A stretch of DNA of 64,000 bases from Plazaster borealis (lineage: Eukaryota; Echinodermata; Asteroidea; Forcipulatida; Labidiasteridae), in assembly GCA_021014325.1 (NCBI GenBank), contig CM037472.1, forward strand, positions 35,426,234 to 35,490,233. Direction: 5' to 3'. Position 1 is the stretch's first letter. Each line of letters opens with the position of its first letter. Positions 1 to 13,600 of this stretch are shown here, in pieces. The notes under the pieces are model-generated. The model did no database searches and was not told where the DNA came from. It saw only the letters and a list, made by a program, of their open reading frames with translations. The translations under genes and the position numbers were made by a program.

Positions 1-742
1 TGTCGGAACATAGGGGTGTCGGAACACAGGGGTGTCACAACATAGGGGTGTCTGTACATAGAGGTGTCAGAACATAGGGGTGTCGGAACATAGGGGTGTC
101 ACAACATAGGGGTGTCTGTACATAGAGGTGTCAGAACATAGAGGTGTCGGAACATAGGGATGTTAGAACATAGGGGTGTCTGTACATAGAGGTGTCGGAA
201 CATAGGGATGTTAGAACATAGGGGTGTCCGAACATAGGGGTGTCGGAACATAGGGGTGTCAGAACATAGGGATGTTAGAACATAGGGGTGTCTGAACACA
301 GGGGTGTCAGAACATAGGGGTGTCTGAACATAGGGGTGTCGGAACATAGGGGTGTCAGAACATAGGGGTGTCTGAACATAGGGGTGTCTGAACATAGGGG
401 TGTCAGAACATAGGGGTGTCTGAACACAGGGGTGTCAGAACATAGGGGTGTCTGAACATAGTGGTGTCAGAACATAGGGGTGTCGGAACATAGGGATGTT
501 AGAACATAGGGGTGTCAGAACATAGGGGTGTCCGAACATAGGGGTGTCGGAAGTTAGAACATAAGGGTGTCGGAACATAGAAGTGTCGGAAAATAGGGGT
601 GTCTGTACATAGGGGTGTCGGAACATAGAGGTGTTGGAACATAGAGGTGTCGAAAAATAGAGGTGTCGAAAAATAGAGGTGTCCCAACATAGGGTTGTCT
701 GAACATAGAGGTGTCAGAACATTGGGGTGTCCGAACATAGAG
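1..742. repeat. 16-bp tandem minisatellite
   Basis: About 46 units of a 16-bp repeat close to TGTCGGAACATAGGGG, with frequent TCAGAA, TCTGAA and TCTGTA variants. It starts before the window edge and ends 51 bases from the donor of RyR exon ah, inside that intron. Three units make 48 bases, so the minus strand reads as open MFRHPYVQTPLCSDTP repeats; that is a by-product of the period. Confidence 0.97.
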
Positions 743-793
743 CAGTCACTGTGTATAATAGTTAAATATTTAATATATTTCCAGTCTCCTTAC

Positions 794-983
794 CGGGCTG
801 CCTGCAGGACACTATCCAGCCGGCGGAGTCGGTGTGTTTACGCGCCAACACATTAAGCGTCTTATGTGGAGCCCGTGACCAGATACAGGACTGTATCACC
901 TGGACGTTGACTCTGGACGGACATTGAGGGACGGGATTGTGTGAATCGCTCTTGAACCATGCGGCTGACAGGGGCAGGCAGTT
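794..983 (-). CDS. RyR: RyR exon ah (most 3' exon in window)
   Basis: 190 bp, phase 0 in, leaves one G. Encodes [60 protein letters not shown] and RQP. MPLSAGLFKSEHKNPVPQCP-RL-VQ and GWLVQC are the vertebrate counterparts. Acceptor CCAAACAG, donor GTAAGG. The gene continues leftward out of the window. Confidence 0.97.
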
Positions 984-1660
984 CTGTTTGGGGAAAATGA
1001 AAACATGAAACTTCGGTTACATTAATAGTCCTGTCTTTCACATTTTTAGGTTAAAAAAACATGTGTCTGTTGGGTAGGTATCCACATTCAAACCGTGGAC
1101 CTATAACAAAAGGGATAATAGGTCCACGGTTGCTATCACAAAGGAAATCATTGTGGTCCACAGTTGCTATCACAAAGAGTTGGACAAAGGAGGGTGCACG
1201 ATTGCCGGTGTTTACACACGTGGGTATGTTGACCATAATACACTGTGTGTAGAACTGAAAATGTATGGCAGGCAATGAGCATACTTTCATGTATTCTGTA
1301 CTGTGTCTTGTGTTATCTTTATTGGGTAAAATTCATCAAGAAAGAGATATGCTCCAAAGGATGTCTATTTTTCTGTTATTTTTATACTTTATACTAAATT
1401 TTAAAAAAAACTTCCCCTGTGTACATTCCTCATAGTTCAGCTCTGTGATGCTAGTTGGATTGTTCATAAATATGAAATGAAATGGCATTCGCACGAACAC
1501 ACAGATTTTCAGCTCATTCTAGGGATTGCATTAACACAAGCACCTGGATGGATGAACCGTTGTTGGAATGGGCTCAATTTCACAAAGAGCTAAGATTGAT
1601 CTTAAATGCGAATCAATCTTAATTGCTGAGCAGAGTGTGATGCCAAAATACAAATATCTC

Positions 1661-1692
<32 letters not shown>

Positions 1693-4600
1693 GACTTGTA
1701 ATGCGCACATATCCACCCTGCTGGGTGTTCAAGGCGCAGAAAGATGCAAATGTCTACGGCACCCGTTATTCCAAGGAGGTCTCCCGTCCAAGTACTGAGC
1801 GGGCCAGACGCTGCTTAACTTCGGTGATCAGACGAGAACCGGTGTTTTCAACGTAGTATGACCGTTGACAACTCATTTTAAGATGAATCTTAGTGCTTTT
1901 TATTATAATGGTTTAATAGATGTTAATTTTGCATCGGTGTAAGGGTAAAAACAAATTATATTATAATGGGTCTTATATAGTGCTTTATCACACCCCTAGG
2001 GGCGTATCAAAGCACTCATTAATTTTTTTTCAACAGGATAAATATTCTTTATCCCCGATGCAAATTTAACATCTATTAAATTGTCGCGGTCCCCGCTGCT
2101 AAAATATAGGATTCGAACTGCCTCTAGCTACCGGGTAATCTCGGTGGTCTAGTTGGTAAGACATCTGCTCTAGAATGGCAAAGGTCGTGGGTTCGAATCC
2201 CACCCGAGTAATATGCCTGTGATTTTTTTCACAGGACTCGGAAAGTACTGAGTATACAGTGCTTTACACACATCGGTGTATGGGTAAAACCAAATATAAT
2301 ATAGGATAAACAGAGTTATGTTTTGAATTATGAGACCAAATTATGTAGCACCTTCTAATGGATAACAAGGTGCTGCGGCGCACTCACCAGCCACTGCCAG
2401 AAACACCGGGCAAACATCTTCTCTTCGCGATAGGTATAACTGAGTTCTTTTACATGCATTACACAACACACAGGACCTATGGCTTTACATCCCATCCGAA
2501 GATGAGTCAATAATGGTTAAGTGTCTTGCTTAAGGACACAAGTGTGGTTTCCCTAGACATTGGGAAATAGTCAACCAAAGGCGTTTGCATCCCAAGGTGT
2601 TAGTTAGCATTCTCAGAATAAAGGTCACAACAAAAAAATATAAATAAATTAATCCCAAACCAACACATTGATTCTAATTATATAATTTCACAGTGCAATT
2701 CTGCAGTGATCTTTGTTTTCAATGTGTGGACAACTGACCTTTGTTCTTCCTAGCTCAAACTGCAACATCTCCTTGCTAGTGGGACGAGCAAACACAGCAG
2801 GAAACAGCTTCGTGTGAGGCTGCACCTATAGAGCAGAATTCATACAAGCAATTTAGCCATCACAATTTTTTAATGAGATGAAGACATTGGTTTCTTAATT
2901 ATAAAGAGCTTGCTTCTGCTCGAACACTCTTAAATGAGCCCCCTGGTGATGACTAGAGCACACTTGTTGAAACGTTGAGAATAACCTTTGGCTCTTCTCA
3001 GAGCAAACACTTCTACTTCATAGATTTTTCACATGGAATACAGTGTGATGACCCGGTCTTCACTGCACGGTAATGACCAGGTTGGTGGCTGGCCGCTGTT
3101 AATGGACCGAGTCAAAGGCGAGGTCCATTAATAGCTGGTATTCGGCTTTAAGCTTAGCATGGTTTCATGTGCATATCAGCTACCTTAAATTTATACATTG
3201 TTTGCGTGTTCACACTTACGCATGGTATGCACCGTGCATGCGGCACCAAAATCTCTTGCAAAAAAACATTTGCAAAAAGAAAACAGTTGATTTGATGGTT
3301 TCCTGCATGACATGCATAAGTGCATACAAGCTTTGATACAACAATATGTTTGTTTAGGGGCCATTTATTCCCTAGTTCACAGAGCCGGTCTTTATATCAC
3401 AAGTTCATACACCCCCTTGGACTGTCTTCAACCAATCAGAGTGCATAAATTCTCCAAGGTATTTATTAATGTGCGGGTATACTCCGGAAGAGGTTTCTCC
3501 ACAGCTTATTATATATTTCACAGAAATGCAAATAAGTTTTGCTTGTGCGCTCGCACATTACTAAGCTTTCTTCGCTTACACAGCTAGCACAGACATTTTG
3601 TGCTAACCCATAAGCAGAGAATGGTGACCGGTAAGCGCAGACTCCCGCAGTAAGCAGAACCATAAAAATTGGGCCCAGATGGTTTTGTCTTTCTGAACGT
3701 GGTTAACTTACCTGGTATCTGGTGTGTATCTCTCTATTGTTAATTGAAAAGATCAGTTCACCATTAGCTACGTCTACTACACAGCTGACCACCAGGCCAG
3801 TGGTCACTCTCCGGCCATCGGGACTGGACAGCATGTCCAGAAAATCACCAACACAGATCATGAAGCAGTCACGATGCTTAGAGCTGTGGAATGCCACAAG
3901 AACGATTGTTTACAAGAACAAAATAATAAAACTCGGTGATAATCTGAGAAAAATCTATGAAGTTATTACATGACAAATACTTTGAGAGTCGGTTGCAACC
4001 AAAAAGACCCTGCAAGTCTTTAAACAAAAATGGCCGTTGAGGTAAGAAATTTCTGAGTGAAGGGTAATGCTCAGGCTATAAGGCTTGCAGGCCATTCCAC
4101 TCTCTGACTGCCTTAAAAATCCAGGCATGAACTTGGAACCATATTCTAATCTCAGAAGCCAGACAAGTCCGGCACTTTATTATTTTTTTGACAGTGCAAA
4201 ATAACTCCATGAGAGTGTATGAGAGTTTACTAAACAAACCACTGAAGAAAGTAAACAATTGACAAGGCATGATGAAACACAAGAAGTTTTGTCGATAAAC
4301 TCAGGTGATGTGTGTACTGAGAATAATCAAAAGTTTGTAGAATTAGTTCAACAGAAAGTTAAGGAAGTGTTTGACTGTCTAGGAAGTACGATCAAGAAAT
4401 CATGTTTTCAAAAAAATAAAATTAAAGGAAAAATTTGACATGCTTTACAGGTTATTAGGTTAGATTGAAATACTGTTAGAGTCACATGCAATGACAGACA
4501 GCATTAAAATCGACCAAATTGTGAAATTTTAAAAAATATCTAAAATTATCAAATGTGACACAAAAAACAGATCGGTGAAGATGGTATACGGCTTTAAACA

Positions 4601-7600
4601 AGATTGCATGAATCGAAGGTTAAGTTATTAATTATATGAGAAATCATTAGCAAAATGAAATGGACATTGGCGGGCTATCAAAACCTTAATAACACAGATG
4701 TATGCAGAGAAAGAAACTATAGATTGAAGAAAAAAATATACACCAAAATCAACAAAGAAAATGATAAATGACTGAAGTTGAAAGAAAAAATTTCAAATCA
4801 AATTTGAAATCATTATCAGATCAAAATTGAAATCATTGCTATTCTTGCAAGAATTTCATTTGTTCTGTAATAAAATATCATTTATCATCAGCTGAGCTAC
4901 AAGGTGAATAATTCATCAATCATTTTCATATTTTAATGGAATATTACCACTTACTGCTTTGAAGTTGTATATTTAATACATATTTCGATATTTCTTAATA
5001 ATGGAACCCAAAAAGAGAGGATACAATAAAATCCTTTTGATTGATGTAAAATGAAGGATGTGTTTGCAGTGCTTGGTGTGAGTTAGCAGATGGTTAATGG
5101 TTGGTTCAGTATATATTAGTTTTAACTGCAAAGTGATGCTGTCCTTTGAAAAGCAAAGTGAAATAAAAAGCTTTTGTTCTCTAACGTCCTCTAAAAAACG
5201 AATCCAATCGAAAGGGGTTCCAAACATCTCCATGAGTTTTCAACCTCTGCATGTGCATGAAAAACAGCATGATATGTCACAGCTTTAATCCTCTAACCCT
5301 TTTGAACCATATCCAGATTAAGATTAAAGAGCAAGAAAAATGTCAAATTCTATTTTGTGATGTACTCATTTTCCAATAGATAGAGTCCTCATATGAGTGG
5401 GGAAAAAATTACAAATCTCTAACCTCAAGTTAAAATGGAAGGCCATTTTGACTTTCAAAACTTTTCAATCAAAATGGCCTTGAATTTGACATTTTGACTG
5501 AAGAAATATTCCTCCTTGGAAAGTAAAGACCCAAAAGTTGATGAAATTCAATGACGTCATGTTTCAAATTTTGCTCTGAAAAAGTCAGGAATGAACCAAA
5601 ACATCCCCGTACAAAAATGTACAGACCCATTTTTTTCTCAGAATGATGTCATCAGATGCTTTGGGACAAATTTTGCACTGGGAGGGTTTCAAATACAATG
5701 GCATTTTACACCATTTTAACGTGAGGTTAGAGACTTGTAATTTTGTCCCCACTCACATGAGGACTCTCTCTATTGGAAAATGAGTACATCACAACATTGA
5801 ATTGGTCATTTCCCGTCCTCTTCAATAAATTTGTTCTGAGCCTTTCAGCCGTTTTAGACAGGATTTTTTTAGGTTTTTTTAATTGTCCATAATTTCATCA
5901 ATATCATCATCACACACATCATCTTAACAACACCCATCTTGGATGACAAGTCTCACCTCTTACGGTCATGCCCCATCTCATTCTCCCGCACTGCATGGAA
6001 CGTCCTAGTTAGTAAGAAACGAACTTGCATGATTAAGACGCAGGGGCTTATTCACAAATCTACTCGGTATTTTCAAGTAGCATTTTTGAGGCTTATCCTT
6101 GATAACAAAATAAGCTTGCTGGGACAACAATATTCCATCTTTGGCTTGGGTATTTTTTCTCTAATATAAAGCTTTTTTATTGTAGATGGACACCTGGGAG
6201 TTCTTTTTGTGAATAAACCCTGCATCAATTAGTTCACATTTAAATCGAAAGCCAGTTTCAAATGTCAGTGTTTAGATATAAACAATGGAAGTTTCAACCA
6301 GTAAACCAGGTTAAGATGTAACACGTTAGAATGGTTAGTCGGACATGGATTAATAACAAATGCCTCTAAATGATGAAGCTATTTTCTCATTAAAATATTG
6401 CAAAACATGTTCGGACCTTAAAACTCACACAAACTGAATAACTTTCTGACAAAAGAACAGTCACATCCAAACACTCACAAATGAAAAAACTTCAAGAACT
6501 GAACATTAAATTGGACAATAGACAGAAAAAGAAAAAACAAAACTTGGGCACACCTTTCCTGCACACCGCCGCTGTCACTCATCAGATTGACCTTTACGGC
6601 CCGCGTCGTCTCCGGGTCAAAGGTCACACTGTGGTGATGATATCCTGGGGTCACCCACCCAACGTAGATCTCTGCGGGATCCTGACCCGGGAACACTCGC
6701 ACTGCATAGGAGAACTTGGTTGCCATGGCCACATCGATGGAATCCACCTCGCTGATGTCGGACATAATATCCACGGATTTGAACATTTCAAAGCTTGATC
6801 CCATCGAGGCGATTTTGGAGAGTTTGGGTCTGGCGTGGCCCTCTGAGCCTATTGAGCTGGTGTTATCACTGTGAGGACTCAAACCAGAATAGTCATGAGT
6901 AAGGGTACCCGGCGGGGATGCATCCGGAGTCTTCAACTTCTTCCCTTTCCGCATGACCTCGGCGCCGGGGCTACGGCGCCCGTCAATCTCATTGTTTGTA
7001 TACCGTGTCTGGTTTTGATTACTGTCTAGTCCGCGGGGAGCATCCATACTTGCGCTCTTGACAAATTTATTCCGTTTGGCTTTGGCGGGCGAGGGCGTGA
7101 CCTCAGTGCTGACCTCCGATGGAGGCCCTGTAGGACTGTCCGTTGAGGGTGTCCGTCCCATTGGGATCTTCCTGCCCAAGGGGAGACTCGGTCCTTTACG
7201 CTTGTCTTTGTGGGTGCCGTTGAGGGTACCCATCTTGGAGTCGTACCCATTGGAGGGGCGTAGGGCTGAGTCAGAGTCCACCGCGTCTATTTCAACAGCT
7301 CTGTGCTCTGAAGATAAACATGTAATGGAAAAGAGTGTTAAGCAGAAAAGAGATGCTGAAGTGTGAGCGTACACACACAATTTTACTTTAGAAAAGGATC
7401 TCTACAGTGAAGATACAAATTTTGGAGTTTGAAAAAAATCAAATTGTCAGCTTTTACTATAACCCATGATTATTAAACTACTGTCACTAATCAATCATTC
7501 TAAATTGCTATCATCTTAAGAAGGGGGGGGGGTAAGACAAGATGAACATTGTTTTTTACCTACTCCTTATTTTGGTATGAAAATTATCTCAGCCGGTTTC

Positions 7601-10600
7601 CCATGCTTTAGGTTTTGGACCGTCTTGAAGAAAGACAACAGGCTGACCCCATTTGATTCATTGTTTATCTGTACTTGAACTGTAAACCACCTTCATTGAC
7701 GTCACATGCGGCTATTGTCTACCCATGTTCGGCCACTTGGGGAGTCAAAGATATGGTGTGCGCCTGACCACGAGAGCGTTGACTAAAATGCGCACTTCAC
7801 AGTAACACATTGTGAATCTAACTCCCAAAATAGCACAAACCAAGATTTACATCTGGGCCAAATTTCATAGAGCTGCTAAGCACAACACTTTGCTCAGCAT
7901 GAAATTTATTCCTTGATAAAAACAGGATTACCAACCAAATTTCCATGTGTTGCATATTGCTTGTTACTGGTATTCAGCTGTTGTTTGCTTATCCTGAAAA
8001 TCACGTGGAAATTTGGTTGGTAATCTTGTTTTTATATCAAGGAAGGAATTTCATGCTAAGCAAATTGTTGTGCTTAGCAGCTCTATGAAATTGGGCCCAG
8101 GTCAAGGCTTCATGTGAGTTGAGTCAATACAGGGAAAACCCAACAATCAAAAGAGGCACAGACTGATAAGAAACTTTTGCCTTTTAGAGCAGCCATCTTA
8201 ATTATCTTATCTCCAATTCATATCAAAGTCAACCTCGTTCCCAGGGGTGATTGGTCTCGCGCCGCCATTTTTTCCCAGCATGCCTTGCTCGCTCATAACC
8301 CCTGGAATTGATGAATTAAAATGTGCTAGAATCTAGCACATTTTAATTAGGCCTGTGGCCGAACCACTCTACTCGCCCGCTCAAGTATGGTAACCCGCAA
8401 AAGAGGCATCAAGTCATAGAGCAACTGGTCCCCTCTTATTCTTCTTTGATTTTATGATATGTATAACTGTATGCAGTTTAGGGTGACCGTGTAAAACATG
8501 ATTCATTTTAAATGGAATTGTGTCAAAATACTTGCATTTTGACACGCGCATACTAAGTGTCCTACAAGCGCCATACAAGTGCTCGAAAGTTTTTAACAAG
8601 CGTGCTTGTGGAGTAGTCACTTTTGGGAGCCAATCAGCGTTGTTTTTTTAGTCCATCCCTACCAGGGGTTAGTGATGAGAGGTATCGATACGGCGCACTG
8701 CCCATGGTAGCGAGGCTGTATCAAAGTTTCCAAACTGAGGCTGAATGATAAATAGCCCCGCACTTTTTTTTATGAGTTGTGACTTGAAACTATGATTGTC
8801 ACTGTGGGAATGGGGAACCAGACCAAGATAGCTTTGTGTAAAAAAAAAAAGTAAATTGGAAAGCAAAGCAAGGCTATTGAAAGGCTCTTGAATAAAACAG
8901 CTTTTTTTAAGGTAAGTGTGGAGGGCAGTAGATTTTACAGGTTTGATTAGGTTAAACAAATTATTTCAGTCTTTTTAGGGTGGAGAATGGTTCCCAAAAA
9001 CCAAAGAAATTTAATTTGAGGGGGAAATAATAATTAATTGTGATGTTTTAGAATGGTGCCAACAGAGAACAAGATAGTTTCCACACACACAGAAATACAA
9101 CTAGAAAATGTTGGTCTGTATTCCAAAAGCAATTCTTTGAAACTGAGAAAAAGTTTCGGTTTTTTTCTTTAGTGTCAACATCTCCACATTTTTCTATAAA
9201 GATACTAACTATATACTGTGAATTGTTAAAATAGTCGGACAACAAAAACTGCTGATACTGGAGCACTTGTTTGAAAGCTTTAACAGATTAGCAATGGATC
9301 GCAAGGAGAGTTATTTATACAATTTATTTTAAATGCCCCAAAACCTGTAACCAACCGATGAAAAACGAATACAATAAAAAGAAAAAATGTAGGTTTATGT
9401 TATCAATCTTCAAAAAGAAAATATATCCCAATCCATATGCACCAACTGCAGCAAAATAAATTTAAAATAAGCATTAGTAACTTTTTTTCTGGGGTTCCCT
9501 TGGAAAAAAACAAAATGAACCCTTCCCAATAAATACTTGAGAAATTTCACTTTACCCTTTTCACATATGTTTGCGTAACACAATTTCATTTTTCTCCTTA
9601 TAACTGTTTGATCCATGCAGTGTATCGAAAGGAACAAAAGAACAATCATATTGGCAAATGAAGCCTAGAAACGTGTTAATAGTCAAAGAGGGGGTTAGTC
9701 TGAAGAATGGTCGGTAACCCAGTGGCAAGAGAGGCAATGACATGTGATGAAAAAGAGACAGAGATAGTCTAGGAAAGATGTAGTCAAATATATTTAGATG
9801 TTACCTTCCAATAAAACCTCAACAACCTCTGGCACTGGAAATGAAATTCATAGAAAAATCGTTTTTCAGAGCTGGGAAGATTAATGTCAATAAGAACGAA
9901 GCGTTTTCCAGATTTCAGACAACTTACTACTTCTTCTACATTTTAACAAACTTGGAAAATACTATTCTTTTTCCTCTGCGCTTGTTACTCTCAAATTTCA
10001 TTTCAGTTGTGGCTATAGCTATAAAAAGCTTGAGCTTTTGCTGCAATTTTGTTTTGTTGTGTTATTGTTTTTCCCCTTTTGGGGGGGAGGGGTTGGTTTT
10101 GCTTACATTTCAACTGTTCTCAACGGAAGGTTACAAAGTGTTGTCATTTTTGTTTTTGAATGTTGGCATGGAACAAAATGTAATGAGGTGAATGGCAAAA
10201 GTAAATGAACTTTTGATGGTGAGCATTCTTGGAAGAAAGACTGCAGTTGAGCTGAACACCCTGTCCTGACATTTCAACCGAATTATGAACAGAATGCAGA
10301 GTAACTAAGGCCAATTCAATAGAGCTGCTCTGAATACAAATTTGCTAAGCTTGAGCAGTTCTTGCTTGGCAGACACAGCTTACCAGCCAAACAGATGCAT
10401 AATGTGTATTGTTTGTGACTGATGCCCTGCTAGATATTGCTTAGCACATGAATTTCCTAGGCAGTAAATTCTTCTGAGCAGCTGTATTGAAATTGAACTG
10501 AAACATCAAGCCGAGTGATAACATGTCAGACTGTAAAATGCAAATATGACATTTATGACTAATCACTCCACCATGAGCCACCCTAGAACGCTGACCCAGT

Positions 10601-13600
10601 TTAATAACTGATGTTGCAAGCTATCCTCTGGGATTACCGATCAAGATCATCCAGGAATGCTCTCTGGAATTTATCCTCAATAGACTGTGCAAGTCTCTTG
10701 CGTATTCGGACATTGTGACCCGTTTAAGTGCGCGAGTTTGTTTCCTTCCCGCGTTAAGGCAATGTATGTGAGACTAAAGTGGTCCCAAAAATGTTTGATT
10801 ATGCATGAGACTTGCACAGTCTATAGCTATCAATGAAGTCCTGTTTCACTTTGCTATGGACAGACAACATCAAGCATTGTAAAGCCTGCTTCATTCTTCA
10901 TGCGAGTTGCAGAAAGCAAAGTGAAGTTTCTTGCGTCACTATTGGAAAGCAGCACGTAGTGAATGTCCGTGTTATGTATATTCGCTTTGCTTTGTGTCCA
11001 CTTTCCCACAGAGCTGCCAACATTTGCATCTTGCAACCAGGGAGATTTTTTGCAACAATCACGGAGATACGTGACATTCAACATGATCAGGAAAAAGTTT
11101 TCATAATCAGGGAGATTTTCAAATATTTTCATCAGAACATGGAAAGAATGGTTTATTTTCATGGAACTTTCTGCAGAATCAAGGAGAGTTGGCAGCTCTG
11201 TCTCCCATGAAGTATGAACTGGGCTTGAAGCTACTAAAAGCCATTACACACTATTGGAAATGTCAAAGACAGAGCATTTAAAAGGCACGTATAGCCACAC
11301 CAATGGTGCCATTCAATGACAAGTGACTATTGATCAAGTAAAATGCCTGAAAGAAGAGTCTTCCAATAAGGCAGTGTCCGAACTGGCGGCTACGGCTACA
11401 GCTGGATCGCTGCATCATCATGCAATGAAGTATAGGCCGTCCTTAGCTACACCCTTAGCAACAGTTGTAGCCATAGTCGTAGCCACCAGTTCGGATACGG
11501 CTACCTTTCTTTCAAATAAGTCTTGATACTTGGAAATTTTTACCATAAGTTTGTACTGGCCTTTATATTAAATGAAACAAAACAAATGAAGTATCTGGAT
11601 TTACTTCTCATGAGCCCTTTCCGCCGGTCTCTTCTACTTTGGTGTGGGGTGGAAACACTATCAAAGTCAGAGTCACTCTCTACAGCACTGCTTGGATAGC
11701 CGTTAGTCACTGCAAGAACACAACCCCCGTTGATAAATGGGGCAAGCAAACACAGGAGCAGATAATCGGGAAAAACGAAGCAGAATTTAGGGAGAATGTT
11801 AGTAAGGCATTTTCTGAAACAGCTTTGGCTGCGGCTATCACTATAAAGCCATAAGCCACAGCCAAAGTCACTCATTTCTGACATTGCCTATTTATAGTTA
11901 GCGTAAGAGTAAGGAACAAGGATGAAAACATTATTTAATAAAGCTCTCTAAAAAACGTCTCTAAATCTCTAAAAACATTGATCTACTTAAAAGGGAAAGT
12001 ACAAATCGTTCTTATTATATTTTTTTTTGCAAATTACATTCAATTCCCCTGGAATTCGGGAAACATATCAAAGCATTTGCCGGTGGCTGAAAATTTCATC
12101 GCAAAAGGATGCTTATTGTTATTGACAAAACAAGCCTGTGGGTTTTTATTACATTTTAAATGCATCTTGGAAAATATTTCTCATAGCGATTGGTGCATGC
12201 ACAATCCTCAAGTCAATTGAGCTTATCAATAGATTGTTATTTGTTAATTAGCAAGAATTTGTTTCGCGATACATTTTAAACATCTTGACTGGTTACAGGT
12301 CTCTCAAAAATATTAATAATGCAGCCTCAAGAATGTCTCTTTGGCATCAGTGTTATAAGTAAATTAATGTAAATTAATGGCTGTACTTTATGAAAAATTT
12401 CAATAAGACTGAGTTTAACCATACTGTGCTATTTTACTATTAACAAATTGAAGATTAAAGGGATTGCATACGTTTGGTAATTGGAGCCAACTGTTTGTTT
12501 CAATCCTATATAGTTGTAGATATATACCACAAAACTAACCAGTGAAAATTTTAAAAGGTGGTAGCGTTTTTGAGATATTGCTGAAAATTTGGAGCGGTTT
12601 GTCGACGCAGGAAGAATAATCTGTAATTGGAATACACAATCTGAAAAGCATTCTGCAGTAACGCTTCTTAGATTCAAATTTTGGGGGATAAAAAGTGATA
12701 TCTTTTTCCATAACCACAGTACTTCGAAGTGAAAAGTTTCTGAAAAATGCATTATACTATCCAAAGCTGCTGTACTTCTTACCAAGTAGATTTTTATTGC
12801 CATTAATTTTCAGAGTCATTACCAAATATTATCAACATGCCTGGTGTTTTTTTGTTTTTGTTTTTTTGTTAAGTATAACTGTATTCAAGATTAAAAATCC
12901 ACTTCAATATTTTTTATTTTATTTTTTTCCCAAAAATATATCCACGTCAGGTCATATTTTTTTGTTAAAGTAAAAATAAGTTAAAGATTAATTGAACACA
13001 GTCTAACATCAGCTGAAAAATCCACTTCAATATTTTATGATTTTGTTTTTCCTCTCCAAAATAGATCCACCTTAGGGACGAACAACCCATGACAGTTTTT
13101 TAAAAATAGTTTCCTTCAAGGTTTTGAACAACAATTCACACGCAAACATTTCAAAGTAACAACTAATAGTGTATAATTTCTTAAAAGCAAGGACTCAAAT
13201 CATGAGAACCTACTACTTTAGTAGTGTCAAATTGGTTTCAGTTCAACTTGTTAAGTTCCTCAAGTTAAATCAGTGACAACAACAAAAATCTAAGAATCAG
13301 CAAATTTTTCAAGCAAAACATTTTGTTTGTAAGGGTCGATTTCACAAAGCACTAAGATTCATCTTAAGATGCAGTTAGCAATAATTACCATAGTGATTTG
13401 TATTAAGACATCACTCTTTGCTAAGCAACTGTGATGGATTTGCAGTTACGATCAATCTTAACTCTTTGTGAAATCGAGCCCTGGCCACACCAGAAAATTT
13501 ACAGGCAAACAGTTGCAGGCAATCGCCAAGAAAAAGAAACATTCATTTTCATTACCAAATAAAAGTTTCCTGGGGACAAAGAGACAATGTTAGAAAACTA

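Noticed and set aside
99..738. Minus-strand repeat protein in the 16-bp array
   Set aside because: A product of the 48-base (three-unit) reading period; no homology.
1751..1869. Functional 5S rRNA gene
   Set aside because: Several changes against the expected 5S, no terminator-like T run right after it on the minus strand, and attachment to a SINE-like body and (ATT)n tail.
6475..7380. Independent 301-codon gene on the minus strand
   Set aside because: Its ends run into intron. Only 6554-7307 fits RyR phase and splice sites, and SPRY3 is completed by the next exon.
12429..12803. 124-codon minus-strand open frame
   Set aside because: It falls in a foldback element, lacks family similarity and is not needed for the RyR frame.
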